DNA of 64,000 nucleotides from Roseovarius litorisediminis (GTDB taxonomy: Bacteria > Pseudomonadota > Alphaproteobacteria > Rhodobacterales > Rhodobacteraceae), in NCBI RefSeq assembly GCF_900172295.1, contig NZ_FWFL01000003.1:372001-436000 (forward strand), written 5' to 3'. The position numbers and the translations under genes were made by a program. Below are positions 8,465 to 18,650 of this stretch, piece by piece (within the stretch, counting starts at the first letter, position 1; the number at the start of each line of letters is the position of its first letter). The notes below the pieces were generated by a model. It did no database searches, was not told the origin of the DNA, and saw only the letters and a program-made list of their open reading frames with translations.

Positions 8465-9001
8465 TGTGAAACAATCCGGTCATTGACTTGTTGTGAACCG
8501 CTTCTTGGACCTGGACCGACGCTACGCCGCGAGACGTGATCGAAAGCGCTGACGGGAGTGAAATTTGCCACGGGCAGACAATAACCATTCGTCTCAAAAG
8601 GGCTCGTTGCGGTCATCCGGCGCTTTCGGACGCGATAACGGATATGCGAAGCCTACGGTTTAAGCCAGACGATTGGTGCCGATTTACCAGACGCCCAACA
8701 CGAGTAGGGCGGCGAACGAGGACAAGACCTATCCCAATCTGCTGCGCGGGCTGCGGATTGTGGATCTGGCCGAGGTCAAAGTGATCTGGCGTCGCCAAAG
8801 AAATGCTTTGGGGGCGCTTAGGTCAGTTTTGACGCGTTGTGATAGATTAAAGCGTTTCGGGATAAACCATGAATCATGAGTTGGTCACGAAATGAAGGTA
8901 ACCTTCTGATATTGAACTAATTTTTAAAAATTTTTGGCTCAAGTTTATTGCGGAACGATTTAACCGGGGTCTGGTCCGATGTCGGGCCTGCCCTTGCGGA
9001 T
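8465..9001. other. Intergenic region with decayed mobile DNA
   Basis: About 540 bases without an intact gene. The recognisable content is a short fragment of an IS3-type transposase at about 8664-8763. The rest shows scattered stops in all frames. The AT-rich end (8900-8950) precedes the 3' end of the flavoprotein gene, which is on the minus strand. Confidence 0.6.
8664..8763 (+). pseudogene. IS3-family transposase (OrfB) remnant
   Basis: In one frame this reads VPIYQTPNTSRAANEDKTY followed by PNLLRGLRI. It matches the conserved stretch of IS3-family OrfB integrases just before the DDE core, where a typical sequence is MGL.PIYQ.P.TS...P.H..YPYLLRGL.I. Similarity stops abruptly after LRGLRI, where the usual RPNQVWCADITYIPM should follow, so only a scar of about 30 codons survives. 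No terminal inverted repeats or target duplication could be recognised. Confidence 0.6.
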
Positions 9002-10186
9002 TCAAATGTTTCGGATCGCCTGACCCGCGGCCCAGCCCGACGACCAGGCCCATTGGAAATTGAAACCGCCCAGCCAGCCGGTGACGTCCACGGCCTCGCC
9101 GATGAAATAGAGGCCGGGGAGGGTTTTGGACATCATGGATCTGGACGACAGGCCGTCGGTATCTATGCCGCCAAGGGTGACCTCGGCGGTGCGGTAGCCT
9201 TCGGACCCGGTGGGTTTGAGGGACCAGTTGGTGAGGCTGTCCACAATCTGCGCCAGACGCGCGTCGGACTGATCTGCGAGGTTGCCCGAGAGACCCAGTT
9301 GCGGGGTAAGGAAATCAACAAGTTTTCCGGGCAGGTGGTAAGAAAGCTCGGTTGTCAGGTTGCGCCGCCCTTCGCGCTGGCGCTGATCACGCAGCAGGGT
9401 GAAGAGGTCTGTCGCTGGCGACAGGTCAAGGGTGATTGCTTGCCCTTCGCGCCAGTAGGACGAAATTTGCAGGATTGCAGGGCCCGAGAGGCCGCGGTGG
9501 GTGAATAGAACCGCTTCGTCAAACGAGGTGCCATTGGTTGTCACGCGGGCGGGCAGGCTGCTGCCCGAGAGCGGGGCAAAGGGATTGTCCGAGAATGTCA
9601 GGGGCACGAGAGCGGGGCGTGTTTCAGTCACCTCATGGCCGAACTGACGGGCGATATCATAGGCCTGCCCGGTGGCGCCCATGGCGGGAATGGATTTGCC
9701 CCCCGTTGCGACAACAAGGTTTCGTGCGGAGACGGTGCGCAGCTTCCCCTCACGCTCCAGCATGGCGGAAAACCGGCTGCCGTCATGGCTGATGCCGACA
9801 AGCGAGGTTTGCAGCCAAAGCTTTGCCCCGGCCTGATCCATCTCGGCCAGAAGCATCGTGATGACCTGCGTGGCCTTGTCATCGCAAAAAAGCTGCCCAA
9901 GGGTTTTTTCATGCCAGGCGATGCGGTGGCGCGCCATCAGATCAATGAAATCCCATTGGGTATAGCGGCTGAGGGCGGATTTGCAGAAATGCGGATTGGC
10001 TGAGATGAAATTACCGGGTCCTGCATGAAGATTGGTGAAATTGCAGCGCCCGCCGCCCGAGATGCGGATCTTTTCACCCGGCGCTTTGGCGTGGTCGATG
10101 ATCAGAGTGTCCCGGCCTGCGTGGGCGGCACACATCATGCCCGCGGCACCGGCGCCAAGGATAAGGGTTTCGACCGTGTGTTCCAT
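9002..10186 (-). CDS. NAD(P)/FAD-dependent flavoprotein, HI0933/YhiN family
   Basis: A two-dinucleotide-binding-domain flavoprotein of 394 residues. The FAD-binding GAGAAGMMCA motif is at residues 11-20, followed by GEKIRISGGGRCNFTN, the signature of the HI0933-like (YhiN/BaiN) family. The C-terminus (GLYFIGEAVDVTGWLGGFNFQWA) is also diagnostic. The cellular role is not firmly established; some relatives reduce steroid or conjugated double bonds. It stands between a decayed intergenic region and the divergent ftsW gene. Confidence 0.9.
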   Translation of the reverse strand: MEHTVETLILGAGAAGMMCAAHAGRDTLIIDHAKAPGEKIRISGGGRCNFTNLHAGPGNFISANPHFCKSALSRYTQWDFIDLMARHRIAWHEKTLGQLFCDDKATQVITMLLAEMDQAGAKLWLQTSLVGISHDGSRFSAMLEREGKLRTVSARNLVVATGGKSIPAMGATGQAYDIARQFGHEVTETRPALVPLTFSDNPFAPLSGSSLPARVTTNGTSFDEAVLFTHRGLSGPAILQISSYWREGQAITLDLSPATDLFTLLRDQRQREGRRNLTTELSYHLPGKLVDFLTPQLGLSGNLADQSDARLAQIVDSLTNWSLKPTGSEGYRTAEVTLGGIDTDGLSSRSMMSKTLPGLYFIGEAVDVTGWLGGFNFQWAWSSGWAAGQAIRNI

Positions 10187-10315
10187 GCCGCGCAGAGATG
10201 CGAATCTCTGCCGGTTGGCAAGGGGTTTACGCTAGCAATATGACCTAAATCGCGCTAAACTGCGTCAACAGATCCCGAAAAGGGGCGATTTTCGAGGCAG
10301 TAGTCGGCGGTAGTC

Positions 10316-11482
10316 ATGACAGAAATGGTCTATGGGGCGGTCCCGGTTCGGGATGGTGAGCCCGTTCTTCCCAAGTGGTGGCGGACGATCGACAAGTGGT
10401 CGGTGTCCTGTGTGCTGATCCTTTTCGGGATCGGCATTTTGCTGGGGTTGGCCGCGTCGCCGCCGCTGGCCGAGAAAAACGGATTTCAACCATTCCACTA
10501 TGTACATCGGCAAGCGTTTTTCGGCGGGCTGGCGCTGGCGGCGATGATGCTGACCTCGATGATGAGCCCGGCACTGGTGCGCAGGCTGGCGATTGTGGGG
10601 TTTTTGGCGGCCTTTGTGGCGCTGATCCTGCTGCCGGTTTTCGGGACCGATTTTGGTAAGGGGGCCGTTCGCTGGTACAGCCTTGGTTTCGCGTCGCTGC
10701 AACCCTCTGAATTTCTCAAGCCCGGATTTATCGTCGTTGCGGCCTGGCTGATGGCGGCCAGTCAGGATATCAACGGCCCCCCGGGGCTAAGCTGGTCGTT
10801 CCTGCTGGCCATTATAATTGTCGCGTTTCTGGCGATGCAGCCTGATTTCGGACAGGCCTGTCTGGTGCTGTTCGGCTGGGGGCTGATGTATTTCGTGGCT
10901 GGCGCGCCGATTTTGCTGTTGCTGGGCATGGCAGTTTCAGTGGTGGCCGTGGGCACCTTTGCCTATTCCAATTCCGAGCATTTCGCACGCCGGATCGACG
11001 GGTTTCTGTCACCTGATGTTGACCCAAATACCCAGCTTGGTTTTGCGGCGAACGCGATCCGCGAGGGCGGCTTTTTCGGTGTGGGTGTCGGCGAAGGGCA
11101 GGTGAAATGGTCTTTGCCGGATGCCCATACCGATTTCATCATTGCTGTGGCCGCCGAGGAATATGGGCTGGTGCTGGTGCTGTGCATTATCGCGCTTTAC
11201 ACCGCGATTGTGATGCGGTCGCTGCTGCGGTTGATGCGCGAGCGTGATCCGTTCATTCGTTTGGCGGGTACCGGGCTTGTGGGCATTTTCGGGGTGCAGG
11301 CGATGATCAACATGGGCGTGGCCGTACGATTGTTGCCGGCCAAGGGCATGACCTTGCCATTTGTCAGTTATGGCGGGTCTTCGCTGATTGCGGGGGGGAT
11401 TGCGGTGGGGATGCTGTTGGCCTTTACCCGGACCCGGCCGCAGGGCGAGATTGGCGACATCCTGCGGGGACGGGTCAGATGA
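10316..11482 (+). CDS. ftsW: Peptidoglycan glycosyltransferase FtsW
   Basis: A SEDS-family polytopic membrane enzyme, 388 residues, that polymerises lipid II at the division septum together with its class B PBP. About ten membrane segments are visible. SEDS signatures include [45 protein letters not shown] and [17 protein letters not shown]. It opens the cell-wall block and overlaps murG by 4 bases (ATGA), indicating translational coupling. The ATG at 10316 starts just after GTAGTC with no strong ribosome site. Confidence 0.96.
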   Translation: MTEMVYGAVPVRDGEPVLPKWWRTIDKWSVSCVLILFGIGILLGLAASPPLAEKNGFQPFHYVHRQAFFGGLALAAMMLTSMMSPALVRRLAIVGFLAAFVALILLPVFGTDFGKGAVRWYSLGFASLQPSEFLKPGFIVVAAWLMAASQDINGPPGLSWSFLLAIIIVAFLAMQPDFGQACLVLFGWGLMYFVAGAPILLLLGMAVSVVAVGTFAYSNSEHFARRIDGFLSPDVDPNTQLGFAANAIREGGFFGVGVGEGQVKWSLPDAHTDFIIAVAAEEYGLVLVLCIIALYTAIVMRSLLRLMRERDPFIRLAGTGLVGIFGVQAMINMGVAVRLLPAKGMTLPFVSYGGSSLIAGGIAVGMLLAFTRTRPQGEIGDILRGRVR

Positions 11483-12585
11483 CGGCCCAGGCGCCGTTGC
11501 TGGTGATCGCCGCAGGCGGCACCGGCGGGCACATGTTTCCGGCACAGGCGCTGGCCGAGGTAATGTTACGCCGCGGCTGGCGGGTAAAGCTGAGCACGGA
11601 TGCGCGGGGTGCGCGCTATACCAGTGGCTTCCCGCACACGGTGGCAATCGAAGAGATTTCAAGCGCCACATTTGCAAGGGGCGGTGTGCTGGCCAAGTTG
11701 GTGGTGCCGTTTCGCATTGCCGGTGGAATTATTGGGGCGACGTTCCGGATGCGGGCGGAAAAGCCTGCGGTGGTGGTGGGGTTTGGCGGCTATCCGACGA
11801 TTCCGGCACTGGCGGCGGCTTGGATTTTGCGCAAGCCGCGCATGGTGCATGAGCAAAACGGCATTCTGGGCCGGGTGAACAAGGTGTTTTCAACCCGTGT
11901 GGATCGCGTGGCATGCGGCACATGGCCCACGGCACTGCCAGAAGGGGTTGAGGGAGTACATGTGGGCAACCCGGTGCGTGCCGCCGTGCTGGAGCGCGAG
12001 CAGGCTCCGTATATTGCTCCGGGCGACTATCCGATGTCGATTCTGGTGATCGGCGGCTCTCAGGGGGCACGCATCCTGTCGGATGTCGTGCCGCCTGCGA
12101 TTGCGGCGCTGTCCACGGATATATTGCGCAATATTCGTGTCAGCCATCAGGCCCGCGACGAAGATGGCGAACGGGTTGCCAAATTTTATGCCGAACACGG
12201 CATTGATGCCGATGTGCAGCCCTTTTTCCGCGATGTGCCGGCGCGCATGTCCGAGGCGCAGTTGATCATCAGCCGGGCCGGGGCCAGCAGCGTGGCTGAT
12301 ATCAGCGTGATTGGCCGCCCGTCGATCCTGATCCCTTATGCCGCAGCAACGGGCGATCATCAGTCGGCCAACGCGCGCGCTCTGGTTGAGGCGGGCGCGG
12401 CAATCCGCGTGCCCGAATCAAAGCTTGAGATCGGCGCGCTTTCACAGCAGATAACCACGGTTCTGACGAATCCCCATGGCGCGTTGCAGATGGCACGGGC
12501 CGCCTATAAGTGCGCCGTACCGGATGCGCCGCAGAGATTGGCGGATATGGTGGAGGAACTGGCAGAGAAGGGTAATGGCCAATGA
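11479..12585 (+). CDS. murG: UDP-GlcNAc:undecaprenyl-PP-MurNAc-pentapeptide GlcNAc transferase
   Basis: MurG adds GlcNAc to lipid I to make lipid II at the inner face of the cytoplasmic membrane. The product has 368 residues. The G-loop [10 protein letters not shown] is at residues 13-22, and the second half carries the nucleotide-binding GGSQGA segment and the [21 protein letters not shown] region of GT28 enzymes. It overlaps both neighbours by 4 bases (ftsW-murG and murG-murC), the tightest coupling in the cluster. Confidence 0.97.
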   Translation: MTAQAPLLVIAAGGTGGHMFPAQALAEVMLRRGWRVKLSTDARGARYTSGFPHTVAIEEISSATFARGGVLAKLVVPFRIAGGIIGATFRMRAEKPAVVVGFGGYPTIPALAAAWILRKPRMVHEQNGILGRVNKVFSTRVDRVACGTWPTALPEGVEGVHVGNPVRAAVLEREQAPYIAPGDYPMSILVIGGSQGARILSDVVPPAIAALSTDILRNIRVSHQARDEDGERVAKFYAEHGIDADVQPFFRDVPARMSEAQLIISRAGASSVADISVIGRPSILIPYAAATGDHQSANARALVEAGAAIRVPESKLEIGALSQQITTVLTNPHGALQMARAAYKCAVPDAPQRLADMVEELAEKGNGQ

Positions 12586-13979
12586 ATGCAGCAACCAAGC
12601 TTCCGGGGGATGTCGGCCCGATCCATTTTGTCGGGATTGGGGGCATTGGCATGTCCGGGATTGCCGAGGTGTTGCTGAACCATGGCTATACGGTTCAGGG
12701 ATCGGATCTGAAACGCTCCAAAATCACCGACCGGTTGGCCGAAAGGGGCGCGACCATCTTTGAGGGACAGCGCGCCGAAAATCTGAAATCAGCCGAGGTT
12801 GTCGTAATCTCATCGGCGATCAAGCCGGGCAATCCCGAACTGGATCAGGCCCGGCTGCAAGGCTTGCCCGTGGTGCGCCGGGCAGAAATGCTGGCCGAGC
12901 TGATGCGGCTGAAATCCAACATCGCCGTCGCCGGTACCCATGGCAAGACCACCACCACCACGCTGGTGGCGGAACTGCTGGTCGCGGGCGGGATCGACCC
13001 GACGGTGATCAATGGCGGTATCATTCACGCCTATGGCAGCAATGCCCGTATGGGCGAGGGCGAATGGATGGTGGTTGAGGCGGACGAGTCGGACGGCACC
13101 TTTAACCGTCTGCCTGCCACAATCGCCATCGTCACCAATATCGATCCCGAGCATATGGAGCATTGGGGCACCGAAGAGGCACTGCATCAGGGCTTTCTGG
13201 ATTTCGTATCGAACATCCCGTTCTACGGGCTGGCTGTTTGCTGCACCGATGACCCGGATGTGCAGACCCTGGTTGGCAAGATTACCGACCGGCGGGTGAT
13301 AACCTATGGATTCAACGCGCAGGCCGATGTTCGTGCCGTCAACCTGACCTACAAGGCTGGCGTTGCACATTTCGATATTTTGCTGCAGGCCGAGGAAAAA
13401 GAGATCAGGGGGTGCACCCTGCCAATGCCCGGCGATCATAACGTGTCAAACGCGCTGAGTGCCGTCGCCGTCGCCCGGCATCTGGGTATGAAAACCAGCG
13501 AAATCCGCGAAGCACTGGCCAAATTCGGCGGCGTCAATCGCCGGTTCACGCGTGTGGGCGAAGTGAATGGTGTGACCATCATCGACGACTACGGCCACCA
13601 TCCGACCGAGATCACCGCCGTTCTGAAAGCGGCACGGCAGGCGACCGAGGGTCGCGTTATCGCCGTACATCAGCCGCACCGGTATACGCGATTGCATTCG
13701 TTGTTCGATGATTTTTGTGCCTGTTTCAATGAGGCCGACGTAGTCGCCATAGCCGAGGTTTATGCGGCTGGTGAGGATCCGATCGAGGGCGCAAGCCGCG
13801 ATGATCTGGTGGCGGGGCTGATCCGCCACGGCCACCGCCACGCCCGCGCCATCCGCGATGAGGCTGATCTGGAACGTCTGGTGCGCGAACAGGCGCGCGC
13901 CGGTGATATGGTGGTCTGCCTGGGCGCCGGGACGATCAGCGCTTGGGCCAATAACCTGCCGGAGCGCCTGAAAGGATAA
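12582..13979 (+). CDS. murC: UDP-N-acetylmuramate--L-alanine ligase
   Basis: MurC adds the first amino acid, L-Ala, to UDP-MurNAc using ATP in the cytoplasm. The 465-residue product has the N-terminal UDP-binding [14 protein letters not shown] motif, the ATP P-loop [11 protein letters not shown] from residue 118, the central EADESDGTF motif, and the C-terminal [18 protein letters not shown] motifs. In many relatives murB follows directly; here five genes intervene (a permease, two DUF2484 proteins and an orphan, then murB). Confidence 0.97.
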   Translation: MNAATKLPGDVGPIHFVGIGGIGMSGIAEVLLNHGYTVQGSDLKRSKITDRLAERGATIFEGQRAENLKSAEVVVISSAIKPGNPELDQARLQGLPVVRRAEMLAELMRLKSNIAVAGTHGKTTTTTLVAELLVAGGIDPTVINGGIIHAYGSNARMGEGEWMVVEADESDGTFNRLPATIAIVTNIDPEHMEHWGTEEALHQGFLDFVSNIPFYGLAVCCTDDPDVQTLVGKITDRRVITYGFNAQADVRAVNLTYKAGVAHFDILLQAEEKEIRGCTLPMPGDHNVSNALSAVAVARHLGMKTSEIREALAKFGGVNRRFTRVGEVNGVTIIDDYGHHPTEITAVLKAARQATEGRVIAVHQPHRYTRLHSLFDDFCACFNEADVVAIAEVYAAGEDPIEGASRDDLVAGLIRHGHRHARAIRDEADLERLVREQARAGDMVVCLGAGTISAWANNLPERLKG

Positions 13980-13983
13980 GCTG

Positions 13984-15177
13984 ATGCCTAACACCCTGAA
14001 ACGCCGGATCGGGCCGGGTCTTTTGACCGCCTATGGCATCGGCATCATGGTGGGGGCCGGCATTTATGTGCTGACCGGGGCTGCGGCCGGTGAGGCTGGC
14101 ATGTGGGCGCCGGTGGCTTTTTTGCTGGGCGCTCTGGTGGCCGTGCCGACCGCTTTGTCGTTTGCAGAACTATCTGCGCGCATTCCCGAGGCCGCAGGCG
14201 ACAGTTCGTATGTCGAAGTGGGATTGCAGGCACATTGGCTGGCGGTTGGGGTCGGCATGATCAACGTGGTTGCAGGCACCGTGGCCGCGGCGGCGGTGTT
14301 AAGGGGCGGGGTGGGGTATCTGACCTCGATCGTGGATATTCCTTTCGCCGTGGCTGTGATCGGTCTGGGTGTGATCCTGACAGGCGTTACCATCATCGGC
14401 GTGCTGGAAAGTCTGGCGTTTGCCGCACTTCTGACGGTGATCGAGGTGATTGGCCTGATCCTGGTGATCGGGGCCGGATTTGCCGCAACCCCGGTAGAAA
14501 CATGGGCGTTGCCCATGCCGGCACCCGAATGGAACGGCGTGGCAGCGGCCACGATATTTGCGGTTTTCGCCTTTATCGGCTTTGACGACGTAGTGAACAT
14601 GGCCGAAGAGGTGCAGAACCCCGAACGCAACATGCCACGTGCCATTCTCTATGCCCTCGCGATTACCGCGATCCTTTATGCCATGGTGTCGCTGGCGGCG
14701 GTACGCGCCGTCCCGCGTGAGGTTCTGGGCGTCTCTGAGCGCCCGCTGGCGCTGGTCTGGGAGGCAGGAACCGGCACAAGTTCGGTGTTTCTGGCAGCGA
14801 TTGCTGTGGCCGCCGCGCTGAACGGTGTGCTGGCGCAGATCGTGATGGCCAGCCGGGTGTTGTTTGGTCTTGGGCGGCGCTCACTCCGGTTTGCGATTTT
14901 TTACCACGCGCATCCGCGTTTTGGCACGCCGGTTCTGGCTTCGGTGCTTGTGGGGGTGGTGGTGACCGGCTCGGCGCTGACCCTGCCGGTGGCGGTGCTG
15001 GCCGAGGTGACAACCCTGGCACTGCTGATCGTCTTTGCCATCGTCAATGCGGCCCTGATCGGTGCCAAACGGCGCCGGCCGGAGTCGCCTTTTGCGGTGC
15101 CGGGATATGTGCCGTGGGCCGGGGTCACCCTGAGTCTGGGCTGTTTTGTGGCTTCTGTCGCCGGGAGCCTGCTATGA
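13984..15177 (+). CDS. APC superfamily amino acid permease
   Basis: A polytopic transporter of the amino acid-polyamine-organocation superfamily, 397 residues with about 11-12 membrane helices. The first helix holds the family signature GIGIMVGAGIYVLTG (unwound substrate-binding helix), and the sixth region has FAFIGFDDVVNMAEEVQNPERNMP. The substrate cannot be told from sequence; amino acid uptake or export is the family role. It starts 4 bases after murC and its stop overlaps the next gene's start, so it is co-transcribed with cell-wall genes, an unusual companion. Confidence 0.88.
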   Translation: MPNTLKRRIGPGLLTAYGIGIMVGAGIYVLTGAAAGEAGMWAPVAFLLGALVAVPTALSFAELSARIPEAAGDSSYVEVGLQAHWLAVGVGMINVVAGTVAAAAVLRGGVGYLTSIVDIPFAVAVIGLGVILTGVTIIGVLESLAFAALLTVIEVIGLILVIGAGFAATPVETWALPMPAPEWNGVAAATIFAVFAFIGFDDVVNMAEEVQNPERNMPRAILYALAITAILYAMVSLAAVRAVPREVLGVSERPLALVWEAGTGTSSVFLAAIAVAAALNGVLAQIVMASRVLFGLGRRSLRFAIFYHAHPRFGTPVLASVLVGVVVTGSALTLPVAVLAEVTTLALLIVFAIVNAALIGAKRRRPESPFAVPGYVPWAGVTLSLGCFVASVAGSLL

Positions 15178-15425
15178 ACCTGCTGTTGCTTGGATGCCTG
15201 TGGATAGTGGCGGCGTCAGTCGTGGCCTTTCTGCCGATGCGACTGCAATACGTGCTGGGGCTGGTGTTGCTGATCACGGCAGGGGTGCTGATTACGCTGA
15301 TCGGGCGTCAGCACGGCTGGTTCTATGCCCTGACCGGTGTTGCGGTTCTGGTGTCGATGTTCCGCAAACCGCTGAAAGTGCTGACCCGCAAGCTGATCCG
15401 CAATCCCCCGGAGATACCGAAATGA
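15174..15425 (+). CDS. DUF2484 family small membrane protein, copy 1
   Basis: An 83-residue protein with two or three membrane helices (residues 1-22, 27-45, 50-62) and a basic cytoplasmic tail (KPLKVLTRKLIRN). DUF2484 proteins are typical of Rhodobacterales and lie between murC and murB; their function is unknown. The ATG at 15174 overlaps the permease stop and its own stop overlaps the start of the second copy (ATGA), so the three genes are coupled. Confidence 0.82.
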   Translation: MNLLLLGCLWIVAASVVAFLPMRLQYVLGLVLLITAGVLITLIGRQHGWFYALTGVAVLVSMFRKPLKVLTRKLIRNPPEIPK

Positions 15426-15685
15426 ACCTGTCCCTGATCCTGGCGTGCCTCTGGGCGTTGCTGGCCAATGTGCTGGCCATGCTGCCGTCAAAAGACAACG
15501 GCTGGCGCCGGGCGTATTTTCTGGTTGCCGTCGGGGTGCCCCTGCTGGGGTACGTCACCTATCAGAACGGGCCGTGGTGGGGGCTGTTTGTGCTGGCCGC
15601 AGGCATGAGCGTGCTGCGCTGGCCGGTGATCTATCTGGGCCGGTGGGTGAAAGGGCTGTTTGGCGGCGACAAACCCGCAACCTGA
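15422..15685 (+). CDS. DUF2484 family small membrane protein, copy 2
   Basis: An 87-residue paralog of the preceding protein, sharing the start MNL.L...CLW...A.V.A.LP, three helices and a basic end. Tandem copies suggest an old duplication or a heteromeric pair in the membrane. Function unknown; the location next to murein precursor genes is the only hint. It is the last gene before a compositionally different orphan gene. Confidence 0.82.
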   Translation: MNLSLILACLWALLANVLAMLPSKDNGWRRAYFLVAVGVPLLGYVTYQNGPWWGLFVLAAGMSVLRWPVIYLGRWVKGLFGGDKPAT

Positions 15686-15721
15686 CGCAGAGACTGGACA
15701 GCGCGTGGCCCGCGGGGCAAG

Positions 15722-17395
15722 GTGCCCGGAATGGTTGAAATTGCGGATATCAAAGACGAGGCAAGCTTTCGAGGTTGGTTGCAGGATCAGCCGCAAGAGG
15801 TAGCAACCTGGATTGCATTTCGTGCTGCGGCGCGAGTGTTACCAATCTGGTGGCAGGGCGTTTCAGATCATACTTGGGCAGGGATGCATGACCGAACGAG
15901 ACTGCCTGGGCTTAGCGGTCTGTTGTTCCTGTTGGTTTCAACAAACAGTGATATTGAGCTGTCACTGAAACTTAAAGCTGCAGCGCGTGAGTTGAAAAAG
16001 GATGCGAGTTTCGCAGGTGATGAGGCGACAGAAATTGGTAGCGCTATATCACGATATCCTGACCAAGAAAGGCCAGAGCATAGGCCGCAAATGCGAACTT
16101 TGTATCGCGCAGCTTCTGCAAGTCAGGCGCTGGCGCTGGCTGCTGAAGCAAACAAGTTAGAAGAGTTCGTACATGCTGCAATAGCTGCAACCAAAATTCA
16201 CGGTGATTGGTCTGTTGTTCGCAAAGACGCCACGGATGTAGAACGTGGTTCAAATCCAATGAGACGGCCACTTTGGTACGATCAATCAAACCCATTTGCA
16301 GATGAATGCAAATATATTCAGCGTTCGGGTGTGGTTGCTGGAGGCCGCAAGAATTGGACCTTCTGGATCGACTGGTATCAATCCCTGCTGGATGGCCGTC
16401 CGATGTTGGGGGACGAAGCGCGCACATGGGATATGCTGAAAAAGATCGCGCTGATCCCCGCCGAGACATGGGAGCAAGGACCGGACGTAGTGAACCCGAA
16501 GATTGCGGAGATTTGGGCAAGCTATAGAATTGGCAGCCGGGTCGAGCTTTTCAAAGCCACGCTGTATGATTTCAAATTCGATGCCATGGCACATGTTATG
16601 CGCGCAGTACCGATGCCTGCGGATTGGGAAACATTAACCGAACCGGATCGGTTACAAAGGTTTTTGAGAGACGCGCTGGATTTGCGCGAAGATATGATCG
16701 ATCTGAGCCAAGCCTTTGCCGCCGAAGGGATGGTGATGCAGGGCGCAGGAATGACCTGTACGTACCTGGCGAAGGTATTGGACGAACTGGAAAATGCTGA
16801 AACCGTGGGCGCGCTGCGTGTTGGCAAGTTGGTGGAATGGGGGCGTATTCTGGAAGCGATCGCGTTGCGCGAGGATACGAAGCGTGAATTCGGCCCGATG
16901 TCCGAACCCTTTAATATGGCGGTGGACAAGCTAAAAGACCTTGTCCGCGATCATTTTGCGCTTACTTTGGCCCGGTTTAGCCAGCTTCGCGATGTCCGGA
17001 TGGAAAAGGGCGCGGCACCGTGGGAGGTATTGAAAGACCTGCGCGGCATAGTCGCAGCGGTTCGGGACGGATCGGGCGGCGTATTGCCGCCACTGGTCGA
17101 TGCTGATGCAGCCATTCTGGACGACATTCTGGACAGTATTGACCGGATGATCCGCGAATTGGACAATACAACCAGTGAGGATGCCCGCAGCAGTCTTAAA
17201 CGCGAGATTGACTTTCAAATGGCCAAGGTCGGTGCGACGGTAGGGCTGTACGGTGAAAAAGCAAAAAAAGCGGCGGGACTTGCCGATAAAGGAGGCAAGT
17301 CTGCTGATAAGATTTTGATTTGGGAAAAGCGCGGTAAAGGTCTTTGGGGTTTGCTGCGCGCCATTCGTGAAGTGCTTGAGTCTCTTGGCGGTTAG
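15722..17395 (+). CDS. Orphan protein of 557 residues, unknown function
   Basis: I do not recognise this protein. It begins at GTG 15722 or ATG 15731 (MVEIADIKDEASF). Residues about 8-45 (SFRGWLQDQPQEVATWIAFRAAARVLPIWW) form a short Trp-rich helical module that I recall in N-termini of unrelated hypothetical proteins. The rest is helix-rich, acidic and without signal peptide, membrane segments or catalytic motifs. The last 60 residues are Lys/Gly-rich and helical. The first ~550 bases are visibly AT-richer with different codon use from the surrounding mur genes, suggesting acquisition. It is a full-length intact frame inside an essential gene cluster, so it is probably expressed. Confidence 0.7.
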   Translation: MPGMVEIADIKDEASFRGWLQDQPQEVATWIAFRAAARVLPIWWQGVSDHTWAGMHDRTRLPGLSGLLFLLVSTNSDIELSLKLKAAARELKKDASFAGDEATEIGSAISRYPDQERPEHRPQMRTLYRAASASQALALAAEANKLEEFVHAAIAATKIHGDWSVVRKDATDVERGSNPMRRPLWYDQSNPFADECKYIQRSGVVAGGRKNWTFWIDWYQSLLDGRPMLGDEARTWDMLKKIALIPAETWEQGPDVVNPKIAEIWASYRIGSRVELFKATLYDFKFDAMAHVMRAVPMPADWETLTEPDRLQRFLRDALDLREDMIDLSQAFAAEGMVMQGAGMTCTYLAKVLDELENAETVGALRVGKLVEWGRILEAIALREDTKREFGPMSEPFNMAVDKLKDLVRDHFALTLARFSQLRDVRMEKGAAPWEVLKDLRGIVAAVRDGSGGVLPPLVDADAAILDDILDSIDRMIRELDNTTSEDARSSLKREIDFQMAKVGATVGLYGEKAKKAAGLADKGGKSADKILIWEKRGKGLWGLLRAIREVLESLGG

Positions 17396-17661
17396 AGCGA
17401 AAACCTGCAACAAATTGGTATGAACCCGTCGTTCACTCAAAGCACCCGGCACGGAATAAAGGCCGCAGGCCGCCGTGCATCGCCAGACCGCCCCCCCGGG
17501 CTGGTGATTTGGATAGGTCGCCGCAACGTGTTGGGGGTTTACGGATTTGGTTGGGATAAAGTGCTGCCCACCTCTGGTGGGTCACCATCCCGCGGTCTGT
17601 CACGGCGCGCCCTGCGTTTGGGGGGCTTTACCTATGGCCAAAGGCGGGGCAAAAGCGCGGC
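17396..17661. other. Gap between orphan gene and murB
   Basis: About 266 bases without a supported gene. It contains a perfect hairpin CCCACC-TCT-GGTGGG (17567-17581) without a T-tract and a GC-rich stretch. A promoter for murB could lie here, since the orphan gene breaks the otherwise tight operon; no clear promoter boxes are identified. Confidence 0.4.
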
Positions 17662-18597
17662 ATGAATGATTTGCCGCAAACAAGGGGGAAGCTGACCCCC
17701 AACCGTCCGCTGAATGATCTGACGTGGTTGCGTGTGGGCGGGCCGGCGGACTGGTTGTTTCAGCCGGCGGATCTTGAGGATCTGGCGGAGTTTCTGGGGC
17801 AGCTTGATCCTGATATCGCGGTGTTCCCCATGGGTGTGGGCAGCAATCTGATTGTGCGCGATGGCGGCTTGCGCGCGGTGGTGGTCCGGCTGGGGCGCGC
17901 GTTCAACGCCATTGAGGTCAGTGGCAACCGTGTCACCGCCGGGGCGGCGGCGCTGGATGCGCATGTGGCGCGCAAGGCCGCCGATGCAGGTGTTGATCTG
18001 ACCTTTCTGCGCACTATTCCCGGCGCTATTGGCGGCGCGGTGCGGATGAATGCGGGCTGTTATGGCAGTTATACGGCAGATCATTTTGTCAGCGCGCAAG
18101 CGGTGGCGCGCGACGGCCGGATTGTCACGCTCACCGCGGATGATCTCAGGTTCCAATACCGCCAGACCGACCTGCCCGATGGCTGGGTGATCACAAGTGC
18201 CACCTTTGAGGGGCCGATGGGGGATCCGGATGCGCTGCATGCACGGATGGCGGCACAGCTGAAAAAGCGCGACGAGACGCAGCCAACCAAGGATCGCACG
18301 GCAGGCAGTACGTTTCGCAATCCGGCCGGGTTTTCGTCAACCGGGAAGGCCGATGATGTGCATGATCTGAAGGCCTGGAAGGTGATTGACGACGCTGGCA
18401 TGCGCGGCGCGCGGCGGGGCGGGGCGCAGATGAGCGAGATGCACTCCAACTTTCTGGTCAACACCGGCGGTGCCACGGCCGCCGATCTGGAAGGTTTAGG
18501 CGAAGATGTGCGAAAAAGGGTTTTCCAAAACAGTGGAATAGAGTTACATTGGGAAATCATGAGGGTCGGCGAAACGACCCCGGATGAAGCCTTATAG
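17662..18597 (+). CDS. murB: UDP-N-acetylenolpyruvoylglucosamine reductase
   Basis: MurB is the FAD enzyme that reduces UDP-GlcNAc-enolpyruvate to UDP-MurNAc with NADPH. The product is 311 residues. Visible motifs are [13 protein letters not shown], the FAD-binding [12 protein letters not shown], the [15 protein letters not shown] segment, and [10 protein letters not shown] carrying the catalytic Ser. The C-terminal [16 protein letters not shown] is also typical of the type II enzyme. It is followed by ddl after about 50 bases. Confidence 0.97.
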   Translation: MNDLPQTRGKLTPNRPLNDLTWLRVGGPADWLFQPADLEDLAEFLGQLDPDIAVFPMGVGSNLIVRDGGLRAVVVRLGRAFNAIEVSGNRVTAGAAALDAHVARKAADAGVDLTFLRTIPGAIGGAVRMNAGCYGSYTADHFVSAQAVARDGRIVTLTADDLRFQYRQTDLPDGWVITSATFEGPMGDPDALHARMAAQLKKRDETQPTKDRTAGSTFRNPAGFSSTGKADDVHDLKAWKVIDDAGMRGARRGGAQMSEMHSNFLVNTGGATAADLEGLGEDVRKRVFQNSGIELHWEIMRVGETTPDEAL

Positions 18598-18650
18598 GCG
18601 GTAGATAAACAACATGGGCCAAATACAGGCCCAGGACATTGAGGCACAAG

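Noticed and set aside
17567-17581. Terminator after the orphan gene (CCCACC-TCT-GGTGGG)
   Set aside because: Short stem without a following T-run and 170 bases past the stop; kept only as a note in the gap description.
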